From Caldanaerovirga acetigignens (lineage in GTDB: Bacteria; Bacillota; Thermosediminibacteria; Thermosediminibacterales; Thermosediminibacteraceae), in the NCBI RefSeq assembly GCF_900142995.1, contig NZ_FRCR01000005.1, forward strand, positions 1-64,000: a DNA stretch of 64,000 nucleotides, given 5' to 3'. The stretch's first letter is position 1. Each line of letters starts with the position of its first letter. The position numbers and the translations under genes were made by a program. Shown here piece by piece: positions 31,860-39,110 of the stretch. Under the pieces are notes generated by a model that saw only the letters and a list, made by a program, of their open reading frames with translations, made no database searches and was not told the DNA's origin.

Positions 31860-32218
31860 CCCTGCATCGAGTACCTCTCGGGCTCCATGCAGGGCCGAAA
31901 TCTTGGGCGCCTCCGCTTTCGGGCTTACGCCCTGGCGGAAGTGCCCTCTTACAAAAGCGGTATAAAAAATAACAACAACCCCGGCCTCCGGCCGGGTATT
32001 AATTCGCCTCACGGCCTTTGCCATTATAACATCCCGGCTAGGCTCCGGCAAGGGGCAAGGCTCCGCTGCGCTTCGCCGCGGTGAGCATAAACGGCCTCCG
32101 CCCCGTCCCTCGCGGGTCCGGGTCCCCTCCAATTATCCCTCCCCGCGCCCCTTGCCTCCGCCCGGCCGGGACCTTCTTTGGTAGCCAAGCCGTGAGGTGG
32201 CTCCCGGCAGGGACGGGG
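31860..32218. ncRNA. Unidentified GC-rich block with many perfect stems (candidate structured RNA)
   Basis: About 360 bp, much richer in G+C than its surroundings, with no credible protein. Perfect pairings: CCCTGCAT 31860-31867 with 31887-31894; TCCGC 31912-31916 with 31935-31939 around GGGC-TTAC-GCCC; CCCGGCC 31980-31986 with 31990-31996; GCCTTTGCC 32014-32022 with GGCAAGGC 32054-32061; CCCCGTCCCT 32101-32110 with 32209-32218 enclosing GCCGGGA/TCCCGGC (32165-32171, 32202-32208). The 31980-31996 hairpin has a T-rich tail on the minus strand. Strand and class are unknown; it lacks RNase P and SRP signatures. Confidence 0.4.
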
Positions 32219-32290
32219 ATCGACAGTGCCGGGCAATGAAAGGAGGTGAAAACAAAAAAGCCGGTGTTGTCCGGCTCTGAAAAACTTTGG

Positions 32291-32433
32291 TATAATTAAA
32301 ATTGTTAAGGCAAGTGGCAAATACCCCCTCCCTTGTTCGAGAGGCCGAAGGGTTCGAAGCCTGACGGCCTCGCTTGGGGGTGCCGGTGTTTGGCGGTGTG
32401 GAATCTCACACCGCAAGGGAGGGGGTGATGCAT
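32291..32433 (+). promoter_or_regulatory. Structured leader able to sequester the ribosome site of a 27-residue ORF
   Basis: A TATAAT box (32291-32296) is followed by TACCCCCTCCCTT (32322-32334), which can pair with AAGGGAGGGGGTG (32415-32427), the ribosome site of the next ORF, in a 13-bp helix. Inside are GAGGCCG/CGGCCTC (32341-32347, 32365-32371) and GCGGTGTG/CACACCGC (32393-32400, 32407-32414). A competing GGGGGTG at 32376-32382 can pair with the same TACCCCC. This is the layout of a translational switch. Confidence 0.5.
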
Positions 32434-32517
32434 ATGATACGAGTAGTAAACGCTATACTATCGCTACTAGGGTTAGAGTTAGAAATCGAGGTCAAAATCC
32501 GCATAAAGAAAAAGTAG
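32434..32517 (+). CDS. 27-residue ORF downstream of the structured leader
   Basis: ATG 32434 lies eight nt after GGGAGGGGG and opens MIRVVNAILSLLGLELEIEV, then KIRIKKK and a stop: a hydrophobic amphipathic helix with a basic tail. The size and charge resemble small membrane-active peptides, including some toxin or signal peptides. A hairpin AAGTAGCTT/AAGCTACTT overlaps its stop. No homologue is recognised; it could be a leader peptide. Confidence 0.45.
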   Translation: MIRVVNAILSLLGLELEIEVKIRIKKK

Positions 32518-32535
32518 CTTAAAAAGCTACTTAAC
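32509..32535 (+). terminator. Hairpin at the end of the 27-residue ORF
   Basis: AAGTAGCTT, AAA, AAGCTACTT form a perfect 9-bp stem across the stop codon, followed by AACAAATTAAAT. The T-run is weak, so termination is plausible but not certain. Confidence 0.45.
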
Positions 32536-32590
32536 AAATTAAATCCGTCCTAACATTTTCCACACTTGCCTCATCGGCACCTCGCTTATA

Positions 32591-32651
32591 TTATACCTCT
32601 TTTAATTCATATTTATCAATAGTTTTTTGATTGTGACGGAAAGAGGTATAA
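32591..32651. repeat. 12-bp perfect inverted repeat next to the right att copy
   Basis: TTATACCTCTTT (32591-32602) and AAAGAGGTATAA (32640-32651) are exact inverted copies 37 bp apart, ending 11 bp before the second TCGCCTCCACCA. They could be recombinase or excisionase sites, or a cruciform/terminator element of the island. Confidence 0.5.
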
Positions 32652-32674
32652 TCAGGCACGGTTCGCCTCCACCA

Positions 32675-33086
32675 GAGGTGAAATTAAAGAAAATACGGCA
32701 GGATAATCAAGTGTTCAAGGATTTATTATCTGCCAGCGAGAGCAGTATAGTTTTTGGCACAATGATGTTGATAAGGAGTTATGGTGATAATGGATAGGCA
32801 GGGCGATATACTATTCTTTTCAGTACTTTGACTTCCAATAAAAAAGCCCCGTTGAGTTGCTTAGGTAGTCTTTAGCGGAATCGTGACGAGTAACTTCCTT
32901 AAAAAGAGAAAAAAGAGAGCAAGAGAAGTCCGTTCAGGACTTCTCTTTTTTTATATGGTAGGAAATGACGATTCAAAACAGCTCTTTTTTAAAGGTGTGT
33001 TTGGGGCTTCAGAGAAGCTGTGGTCGATTTCCCGGAGTTTATCGTAATCCCGTTTTCTATCCACCCGGTGCTTATGGCATTTACCC
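32675..33086. other. Non-coding stretch beyond the island; one terminator
   Basis: I see no supported gene here. The only clear element is a terminator hairpin AAGAGAAGTCC (32921-32931), GTTCA, GGACTTCTCTT (32937-32947) followed by TTTTTTATAT on the plus strand. It probably ends whatever transcript crosses the old insertion site. Confidence 0.5.
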
Positions 33087-33713
33087 TTATGTATTCTTCA
33101 TTATTATATTCTCAAGTATATCCGCCACATCCTCACAGGCGTCGCAGCATTTTTCCAGATAGTGGTATGTCATGTCCCAGCCCAAGAGCTCCTTGCAATT
33201 ATCGCAGTGGACGTATATATTCCTGGTGGCTTCCGTATAAAGGGCATCTCCTTCCTCTTCCAGCTTATTCACTTCCACAATGAGCCGGTGAAGTTTTTCC
33301 GACTTCCTGAAGTTGGGGAATTCTTCGAAAGCCTCTTTCAGCAAATGACAAGCCCTCACCACTACCTTTACCATCATTATGGCGTATTCTTTTATCTCCT
33401 GAATGTTGTACATATAGATTCTAATCAGAACATCCTCTATCATGTCCGTCAGGGTATCTATGGCATTTGCAAGGGCCATGATATCTTCTCGCTCGATAGG
33501 GGTTATGAATTCGCGGGCGAGTTTTTTTATCATTTTATGCCTCAATTCGTCCGCGCTGTGTTCGATAAGGTGCATTTCCTTGATTTTAGCCCGCACATTT
33601 TGCCTTTTGAAATTGCTCATGACGCTGTTTAGTAATTCAGCAGCTTTTAATGAGTAATCTATCATTTCTACAAAAGTCTCGTAATAATAGTTCACGTTTT
33701 TCTTGCGCTTCAT
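33087..33713 (-). CDS. PhoU-like DUF47 protein, partner of the phosphate transporter
   Basis: A 208-residue all-helical DUF47 protein. The EHSADELRHKMIKKLA segment and the EREDIMALANAIDTLTDMIED motif (E/DxxxD metal-binding clusters) are characteristic, repeated later as EVNKLEEEGDALYTEA and CDACEDVADILENI. Such proteins regulate Pit transporters. Cys residues in HCDNCKELLGWD and KCCDACED are unusual and might bind metal. It lies 22 bp downstream of the transporter gene on the same strand. Confidence 0.88.
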   Translation of the reverse strand: MKRKKNVNYYYETFVEMIDYSLKAAELLNSVMSNFKRQNVRAKIKEMHLIEHSADELRHKMIKKLAREFITPIEREDIMALANAIDTLTDMIEDVLIRIYMYNIQEIKEYAIMMVKVVVRACHLLKEAFEEFPNFRKSEKLHRLIVEVNKLEEEGDALYTEATRNIYVHCDNCKELLGWDMTYHYLEKCCDACEDVADILENIIMKNT

Positions 33714-33735
33714 GACCTTTCCCTTTCCATATTTT

Positions 33736-34788
33736 TTAAAAAACTTTCATAAACGCAAGAGCCATCAAAAAGCTTATCAGTCCGCAGCCGGGAAACGTCA
33801 AAACCCAGGCGAGGAACATTTCCTTTACTATCCCCCAGTTTACGGCGGATATGCGCTTTGCGGCCCCCACGCCCATTATGGCGGTCGTCTTGGTGTGGGT
33901 CGTGCTGACCGGAAGTCCGAACACTGAGGCTATGAAAAGACATATAACGCCTGCCAAATCTGCGGAAAAACCCTGGTACGTTTCCAGCTTCACCATGTCT
34001 AACCCGATGGATTTAATAATCCGCATGCCGCCGAGCGACGTGCCAAGAGCAATTACCAAAGAGCACAAGACAATGAGCCATAAGGGGATGACGAATTTAG
34101 TGACAGAAGCCTGTCCTTGGGCAAGAAATATTCCCAGCATGAAAACGCCCATGAATTTTTGTCCGTCCTGGGCGCCGTGCATAAATGCCATCCCCGCCGC
34201 ACTTATTATCTGCGCAAACCTTAAAGGCGTATACAATTTTCTCCTGTTAAAACCTCTCAGTACAATCTCGGTGGTTTTTACCGTTGCCCACCCTGTGAAG
34301 AAACCCAAAAACAGGGAAAGTCCAAGGCCGTATATGACCTTTATCCATTCGGCTGGATTAATGCCTCCTATCCCACCTTGAAGAGCTATGGCAGCCCCGC
34401 TTACTCCGGCTATGAGGGCATGGCTCTCGCTGGTCGGTATGCCGAACCACCACGCCGCGGTGGCCCAGAGCACAATGGCAAAAAGTGCTGCGCAAAGCGC
34501 CACGAGGGCATTGCGGGCATCTGCCCCGAAATCCACCATGTTGTAAATGGTCTCGGCGACCATGGGATTCATGATGGTCATGACGAACCCGCCGATGAAA
34601 TTGAACACGGCAGCCATGACTATAGCCGCTCTAGGGCTTATCGAACGGGTCGATATACAGGTTGCGATGGCATTTGTCGCATCGGTCCATCCGTTTACGA
34701 AAATGACCCCCATCATCAGGAGCACGGTTATCATCAAAGCCTTATTCGAAAGCACATGACCTAAAAAATCGGAGAAAGCTACAGACAT
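33736..34788 (-). CDS. Low-affinity inorganic phosphate transporter (PiT family)
   Basis: A 350-residue PHO4-type permease with about ten membrane helices. The paired family signatures are visible: FVNGWTDATNAIATCISTRSI (quoted as GWTDATNAIATCISTRS) near the N-terminus and GVGAAKRISAVNWGIVKEM in the C-terminal half, with FGLPVSTTHTKTTAIMG between. It imports phosphate, often as metal phosphate, by cation symport. It forms a transporter-regulator pair with the DUF47 gene. The window also has the high-affinity Pst system at 61-64 kb. Confidence 0.9.
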   Translation of the reverse strand: MSVAFSDFLGHVLSNKALMITVLLMMGVIFVNGWTDATNAIATCISTRSISPRAAIVMAAVFNFIGGFVMTIMNPMVAETIYNMVDFGADARNALVALCAALFAIVLWATAAWWFGIPTSESHALIAGVSGAAIALQGGIGGINPAEWIKVIYGLGLSLFLGFFTGWATVKTTEIVLRGFNRRKLYTPLRFAQIISAAGMAFMHGAQDGQKFMGVFMLGIFLAQGQASVTKFVIPLWLIVLCSLVIALGTSLGGMRIIKSIGLDMVKLETYQGFSADLAGVICLFIASVFGLPVSTTHTKTTAIMGVGAAKRISAVNWGIVKEMFLAWVLTFPGCGLISFLMALAFMKVF

Positions 34789-34911
34789 TGCCCATCCTCT
34801 TTCCCTAGATCATTATTTCATTATATAATTTCCCTCAGTATGATACCATAAGCTGTACAACATTTCTACCCAATGTTCATGCAATTTTTTTGTCTTGCTT
34901 CAGAGGTATTT

Positions 34912-35220
34912 CTAATGTCGAAATTGTTCTAAAATATACTGCTGGAACATCGGTTCTACGAAAACGTAACTCCCCCGAGCTGTTTTTTCTATAACTGCCC
35001 TGCCAAGCAGGAGGTCAATGGCCCGTTTGACTTTATCGGGATAAATCCCTTCCTCGTAGGCATTTTCACCCAGCGCATGCCGGTATAGGACCCTGCGCAC
35101 CTGGGGACGTACACTTAAATCATCCAGCATTTCATCGAAGATGTGAGAAAGAGCCAGCGTAGCCCGTTCATACCCCAGGTGCACGAGGTCATGGGTAATG
35201 ACATCATTTCCCGTTTCCAA
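34912..35220 (-). pseudogene. C-terminal remnant of an archaeal-type AAA ATPase
   Basis: The 102-residue frame has no ribosome site and no P-loop. Its end (KRAIDLLLGRAVIEKTARGSYVFVEPMFQQYIL, cited as KRAIDLLLGRAVI and GSYVFVEPMFQQYIL) matches the winged-helix tail of the Arch_ATPase family, where a Y-x-x-x-D/E-P-x-F motif precedes the C-terminus. The ATPase part is missing, so this is probably a leftover. The region 34789-34911 is empty. Confidence 0.45.
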
Positions 35221-35255
35221 AATCGAAAAATTTGAAATTACCGGTCCAAAAACTC

Positions 35256-35284
35256 TTGACTAAAATCGGTGATTTTTATATACT
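35256..35284 (+). promoter_or_regulatory. Promoter of the Cys-rich protein-rubrerythrin pair
   Basis: TTGACT (35256-35261), 17-bp spacer, TATACT (35279-35284), about 45 bp before the GTG start. Confidence 0.65.
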
Positions 35285-35329
35285 AATAATAGTAATTATT
35301 ACTTTTTTTTTATTGAAAGGGGGTAAAGT

Positions 35330-35770
35330 GTGGCAATAGATGTTGAAGGCTTGATCAATGAAGTTTCAAGATGCTGTCTGGGAGAGACTGAATGCGGAAA
35401 ATGCGACTGGGATAATTGCTTAATTGCATATTGCAAAAAAATCCTCACAACTTCTTTGAAAGAAAGAACCGAATTTATAGATGGCGGAATTGAAAATTTG
35501 CCTTATTACGATACAAAGATTTACGATGAGATAGAGGCAGCAAGTGCCGTGGGATATTTGCTCAATCAGTGCAGGAACTGCAACCTTTACCACGACGAAA
35601 ATTGCATAATCAATATAATAAGAAGCGCATTAGAGATTATACTGCTAGGGGAACCTCAGGAATACAAGGGTAGCGTCTTTGTCTATCTGAACGACATAAA
35701 AAAGGTAAATGAAAAGATAGCAGATAAGATTTTTGAAGCATATCACCGGAGGAAAAACGATAATAAATGA
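35330..35770 (+). CDS. Cys-rich conserved protein of unknown function
   Basis: A 146-residue protein with two cysteine clusters: RCCLGETECGKCDWDNCLIAYC (as RCCLGETECGKC and DWDNCLIAYC) near the N-terminus and QCRNCNLYHDENC in the middle, suitable for metal or Fe-S binding. The rest is helical. GTG 35330 follows AAAGGGGG. It is co-oriented with, and 30 bp from, a rubrerythrin gene behind a good promoter, so a role in oxidative stress or metal handling is plausible. I do not recognise the family. Confidence 0.6.
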   Translation: MAIDVEGLINEVSRCCLGETECGKCDWDNCLIAYCKKILTTSLKERTEFIDGGIENLPYYDTKIYDEIEAASAVGYLLNQCRNCNLYHDENCIINIIRSALEIILLGEPQEYKGSVFVYLNDIKKVNEKIADKIFEAYHRRKNDNK

Positions 35771-35800
35771 TTTAAAATAAATTGTACAAGGAGGCGTTTA

Positions 35801-36232
35801 ATGGTGGTAAGGAGAAATTTAACGGTGGAAAATCTCATAGGTGAAACCAAAGGAACTGAGCTTGAAGGTGTGGTAAGGCAAAACTTCATGGGAGAGACAA
35901 AAGAAGCGGGCATTTACCTTGCAATGGCTCGGCTGGCCCAGCGCCAGGGATATCCCGAAATCGCCGAAGTTTTAAAAACCATCGCCTGGGAAGAAGCCGA
36001 ACACGCGGCAAGATTTGCAGAGCTAAATGGCATGATTCACGAGGACCTTTTTGAAAACATACGGGAGATGCTCGAAGGGGAAACAAGCGCCAACGAAGGA
36101 AAAAAGCAAGCAGCCGACAAAGCTGCTGCACTGGGGCTTGATTCTGCCAGGGATTACTTCAATGAATCGGCCAAGGACGAAGCAAGGCACGCGAGGATGC
36201 TCGAAGGAATCTTGCTCAGATACGCGAAATGA
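35801..36232 (+). CDS. Rubrerythrin-like diiron protein without rubredoxin domain
   Basis: A 143-residue ferritin-like four-helix protein. Diiron ligands lie in [32 protein letters not shown] (ExxH), [19 protein letters not shown] and DEARHARML (ExxRH). Rubrerythrins reduce hydrogen peroxide in anaerobes. The usual C-terminal rubredoxin domain is missing, so it needs an external electron donor. AAGGAGG sets the start at ATG 35801. A strong terminator follows. Confidence 0.88.
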   Translation: MVVRRNLTVENLIGETKGTELEGVVRQNFMGETKEAGIYLAMARLAQRQGYPEIAEVLKTIAWEEAEHAARFAELNGMIHEDLFENIREMLEGETSANEGKKQAADKAAALGLDSARDYFNESAKDEARHARMLEGILLRYAK

Positions 36233-36256
36233 CGGGGATTTCCCCGTCATTTTCGT
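36230..36256. terminator. Terminator after the rubrerythrin gene
   Basis: TGACGGGGA (36230-36238), TT, TCCCCGTCA (36241-36249), then TTTTCG. It lies between convergent genes and may also serve leuB. Confidence 0.85.
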
Positions 36257-36275
36257 TATTTCGTTACTATCTTTA

Positions 36276-37340
36276 TTACATATTTTGCGCGATAAGGCTT
36301 CCCATTTCTTTCGTCCCCACTATCTTGGCGCCAGGTGTTGCAATGTCGGAAGTCCTGTATCCTTGGTCTAATACTTTGCTTACCGCGTTTTCTACTGCCT
36401 GGGCTTCCTCTTCCAGGTAAAAACTATAGCGTAGCATCATTGCGGCGCTTAATATAGTAGCAATGGGGTTTGCCTTGTCCTGACCCGCAATGTCAGGTGC
36501 AGACCCATGGACGGGTTCATAAAGCCCCAGCCTTCCTTCTCCCAGACTTGCAGAAGGGAGCATTCCCAAAGACCCCGTAAGCATGGCCGCCTCATCGCTC
36601 AGGATATCACCGAACATATTGGTGGTAAGTATTACGTCGAACTGATGTGGGTTTTTTATAAGCTGCATGGCGGCATTGTCGACATACATAAGATTTAGCT
36701 CCACATCATTATACTGCTCTCCTACCTTCGATACTACCTCCCGCCATAGCCTGGAGCTTTCCAAAACGTTTGCCTTGTCTACCGATGTAACCTTTCGGCG
36801 GCGCCCTCTTGCAATTCTAAATGCCAGATGAGCCACGCGCTCAACCTCATAAGTGGTATAGACGGCCGTATCCCAAGCTTTCTCGCCGCCGGGGATTTTA
36901 GCCCTTCCTTTTTCTCCAAAGTAGATATCGCCCGTAAGTTCCCGCACCACCAGTATATCGATGCCTTCTCCTAGCGCTTCTTCCTTTAAAGTGGAGTTCG
37001 ATTTAAGCTGGGGAAACACCTTAGCAGGCCTCAAGTTTGCAAACAGGTTCAGTCCTTTGCGTATTCCCAAAAGCCCCGCTTCCGGCCTCAGGTGCCCCGG
37101 CAGGTTGTCCCATTTGGGACCCCCTACCGCTCCCAAAAGCACCGCATCGCTTTTCAGACATATCTCCATAGTCTCGTCAGGTAACGGCACTCCCTTTACA
37201 TCCAGGGCTGCTCCACCCAGGAGTGCTTCCTGAAATTCAAACCGGTGGCCAAATTTTTGTGCCACTGCCTCGAGCACCACTATGGCCTGACCGACCACCT
37301 CAGGTCCTATGCCATCACCTGGTATTACGGCAATTTTCAT
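36276..37340 (-). CDS. leuB: 3-isopropylmalate dehydrogenase
   Basis: A 354-residue NAD-dependent beta-decarboxylating dehydrogenase. [25 protein letters not shown], the substrate-binding [21 protein letters not shown] (in parts), [14 protein letters not shown], and [23 protein letters not shown] (as [20 protein letters not shown]) are diagnostic. In the CimA route it also oxidises 3-methylmalate to 2-oxobutanoate. Last gene of cimA-leuC-leuD-leuB. Confidence 0.95.
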   Translation of the reverse strand: MKIAVIPGDGIGPEVVGQAIVVLEAVAQKFGHRFEFQEALLGGAALDVKGVPLPDETMEICLKSDAVLLGAVGGPKWDNLPGHLRPEAGLLGIRKGLNLFANLRPAKVFPQLKSNSTLKEEALGEGIDILVVRELTGDIYFGEKGRAKIPGGEKAWDTAVYTTYEVERVAHLAFRIARGRRRKVTSVDKANVLESSRLWREVVSKVGEQYNDVELNLMYVDNAAMQLIKNPHQFDVILTTNMFGDILSDEAAMLTGSLGMLPSASLGEGRLGLYEPVHGSAPDIAGQDKANPIATILSAAMMLRYSFYLEEEAQAVENAVSKVLDQGYRTSDIATPGAKIVGTKEMGSLIAQNM

Positions 37341-37341
37341 T

Positions 37342-37833
37342 CTATACCTCCATCCTTTCCCTTACGTATTCAACCAGGCCGCCCAGCTTTATGAGCTCCT
37401 GCATGAACGGCGGGAATGGGGAGGCTTTATAAACCTTTCCTGTAGTTAAATTTGTAATCTCACCAGTCGCCAGGTCTACAGCCACCTGGTCGCCGTCTTT
37501 TATGTCCCTGGCAGCTTCAGGGCACTCTACTATGGGCAATCCTATGTTGATGGCATTGCGGAAAAAAATGCGCGCAAAAGTCTCGGCTATGACACAGCTT
37601 ATACCCGAAGCCTTGATTGCAATAGGAGCATGTTCTCTAGATGAACCACACCCAAAATTGACGCCTGCAACTATTATATCTCCGGGCCGTACTTTATTTT
37701 TAAACTCCGGGTCCAAATCTTCCATGCAGTGCACAGCCAGCTCTTTAGGGTCTGTCGTATTTAAATAACGGGCCGGGATAATTACATCGGTATCCACATT
37801 ATTGCCGTATTTAATAGCTCTCCCTTTTATCAT
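37342..37833 (-). CDS. leuD: 3-isopropylmalate dehydratase small subunit
   Basis: A 163-residue aconitase swivel domain. [20 protein letters not shown] near the start, [20 protein letters not shown] and [15 protein letters not shown] are typical of the archaeal/thermophile-type LeuD. The true start is ATG 37833, overlapping the leuC stop (37830) by ATGA. The frame upstream of it is a shadow of leuC. It forms the isomerase with LeuC. Confidence 0.94.
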   Translation of the reverse strand: MIKGRAIKYGNNVDTDVIIPARYLNTTDPKELAVHCMEDLDPEFKNKVRPGDIIVAGVNFGCGSSREHAPIAIKASGISCVIAETFARIFFRNAINIGLPIVECPEAARDIKDGDQVAVDLATGEITNLTTGKVYKASPFPPFMQELIKLGGLVEYVRERMEV

Positions 37834-39098
37834 TTCATAACCTCCTCGGGGGAAGAAATCTTTCCTGTAATAGCCGAAGCAGCCGCTACAGCCGGGCTTG
37901 CGATATAAACCTCGCTCTCTACGTGCCCCATTCTGCCTACAAAATTCCTGTTGGTTGTAGCCACCGCTCTTTCGCCTTTCGCCAGTATACCCATATGCCC
38001 GCCCAAGCATGGGCCACAGGTAGGAGTGCTAACGACAGCACCAGCCTCAATGAATATCTCTAACAGTCCTTCTTTCATAGCTTCAAGGTATATCTTCTGG
38101 GTTGCAGGAATAACTATCGCGCGCACACGGGGATGCACCTTATGCCCTTTCATGATCTGGGCTGCAACCCTGAGGTCGCTAAGCCTTCCGTTGGTACATG
38201 ACCCTATTACGACCTGGTCTATGGGTATATCGCTTATTTCATCAAATGTCCTGATATTGGACGGAAGATGGGGGAAAGCCACGGTAAGTGGGATGTTAGA
38301 CAGGTCTATTTCGAGCACTTTCGAATATGCCGCATCCTCATCAGCCTTGTATATCTTAAAATCTCTTTTAGAATGTACTTTTACGTATTCCAGCGTCTTT
38401 TCATCAACATCGAATATTCCGTTTTTGGCGCCAGCCTCTATGGCCATATTGGCGATTGTGAATCTATCATCCATTGAAAGGGAGGCTAAGCCTTCCCCGG
38501 TAAACTCCATGGACTTATACAAGGCACCATCCACGCCAATCATTCCGATAATCTGAAGTATTACATCTTTTCCGCTTACCCACTTTTTCAATTGGCCTTT
38601 TAGCACAAATTTTATGGCTTCAGGCACCTTAAACCATGCCTGCCCGGTAGCCATGGCAGCAGCCATATCAGTGCTACCTACGCCGGTAGAAAATGCACCT
38701 AAGGCTCCATAGGTACAGGTATGCGAATCAGCGCCGATTACCAAATCGCCGGGTACCACCAAACCTTTCTCGGGTATAAGCGCGTGCTCTATCCCCATCT
38801 GACCAACTTCAAAATAGTTTTCTATACCCATCTCGTACGCAAACTCGCGGACAATTTTGCACTGCTCGGCCGATTTGATATCTTTGTTAGGAGTAAAGTG
38901 GTCGGGTACCAGCGCTATCTTTTTTCTATCAAAAACCTTGCTTGCTCCCATCCGCCTGAATTCCTGTATGGCTACGGGGGCAGTTACATCATTTCCCAGA
39001 ACCAAGTCCACATTTGCCATTATTAGCTGTCCTGGCTCAACTTTATCCAAACCCGCATGAGCAGCCAGTATCTTTTGAGTCAAAGTCATCCCATGCAT
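37830..39098 (-). CDS. leuC: 3-isopropylmalate dehydratase large subunit
   Basis: A 422-residue aconitase-type Fe-S enzyme. [20 protein letters not shown] contains one cluster Cys; [13 protein letters not shown] and [13 protein letters not shown] provide the others. The short length fits the archaeal/HACN-like class, which can act on isopropylmalate and on citramalate/methylmalate. It sits between cimA and leuD. Confidence 0.94.
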   Translation of the reverse strand: MHGMTLTQKILAAHAGLDKVEPGQLIMANVDLVLGNDVTAPVAIQEFRRMGASKVFDRKKIALVPDHFTPNKDIKSAEQCKIVREFAYEMGIENYFEVGQMGIEHALIPEKGLVVPGDLVIGADSHTCTYGALGAFSTGVGSTDMAAAMATGQAWFKVPEAIKFVLKGQLKKWVSGKDVILQIIGMIGVDGALYKSMEFTGEGLASLSMDDRFTIANMAIEAGAKNGIFDVDEKTLEYVKVHSKRDFKIYKADEDAAYSKVLEIDLSNIPLTVAFPHLPSNIRTFDEISDIPIDQVVIGSCTNGRLSDLRVAAQIMKGHKVHPRVRAIVIPATQKIYLEAMKEGLLEIFIEAGAVVSTPTCGPCLGGHMGILAKGERAVATTNRNFVGRMGHVESEVYIASPAVAAASAITGKISSPEEVMK

Positions 39099-39110
39099 TT
39101 CAGCTCCTTT

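Larger units (their letters stand above)
31054..32674 (+). mobile_element. Remnant genomic island integrated at the 3' end of ssrA
   Basis: TCGCCTCCACCA, the last 12 bases of tmRNA (31054-31065), is repeated exactly at 32663-32674. Between the copies lie a decayed serine recombinase reading toward ssrA, an RHH gene, a GC-rich structured block and a tiny ORF behind a structured leader. Integration at tmRNA 3' ends with a direct repeat at the far side is classic for phages and islands. At about 1.6 kb this is a minimal remnant or miniature element. Confidence 0.65.

Noticed and set aside
31860-32218. RNase P RNA, group I/II intron, or IscB/TnpB guide RNA as identity of the structured block
   Set aside because: I found no RNase P signatures such as GAGGAAAGTCC, no domain V-like motif, and no IscB, IsrB or TnpB coding remnant nearby.
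31734-32416. Long minus-strand frames through the structured block
   Set aside because: Arg/Pro-rich sequence without motifs, caused by GC bias; stems rather than codons explain the composition.
32760-32900. Possible tRNA-like or sRNA sequence before the terminator at 32921
   Set aside because: I could not form a cloverleaf or find a promoter of convincing quality; only the terminator is supported.
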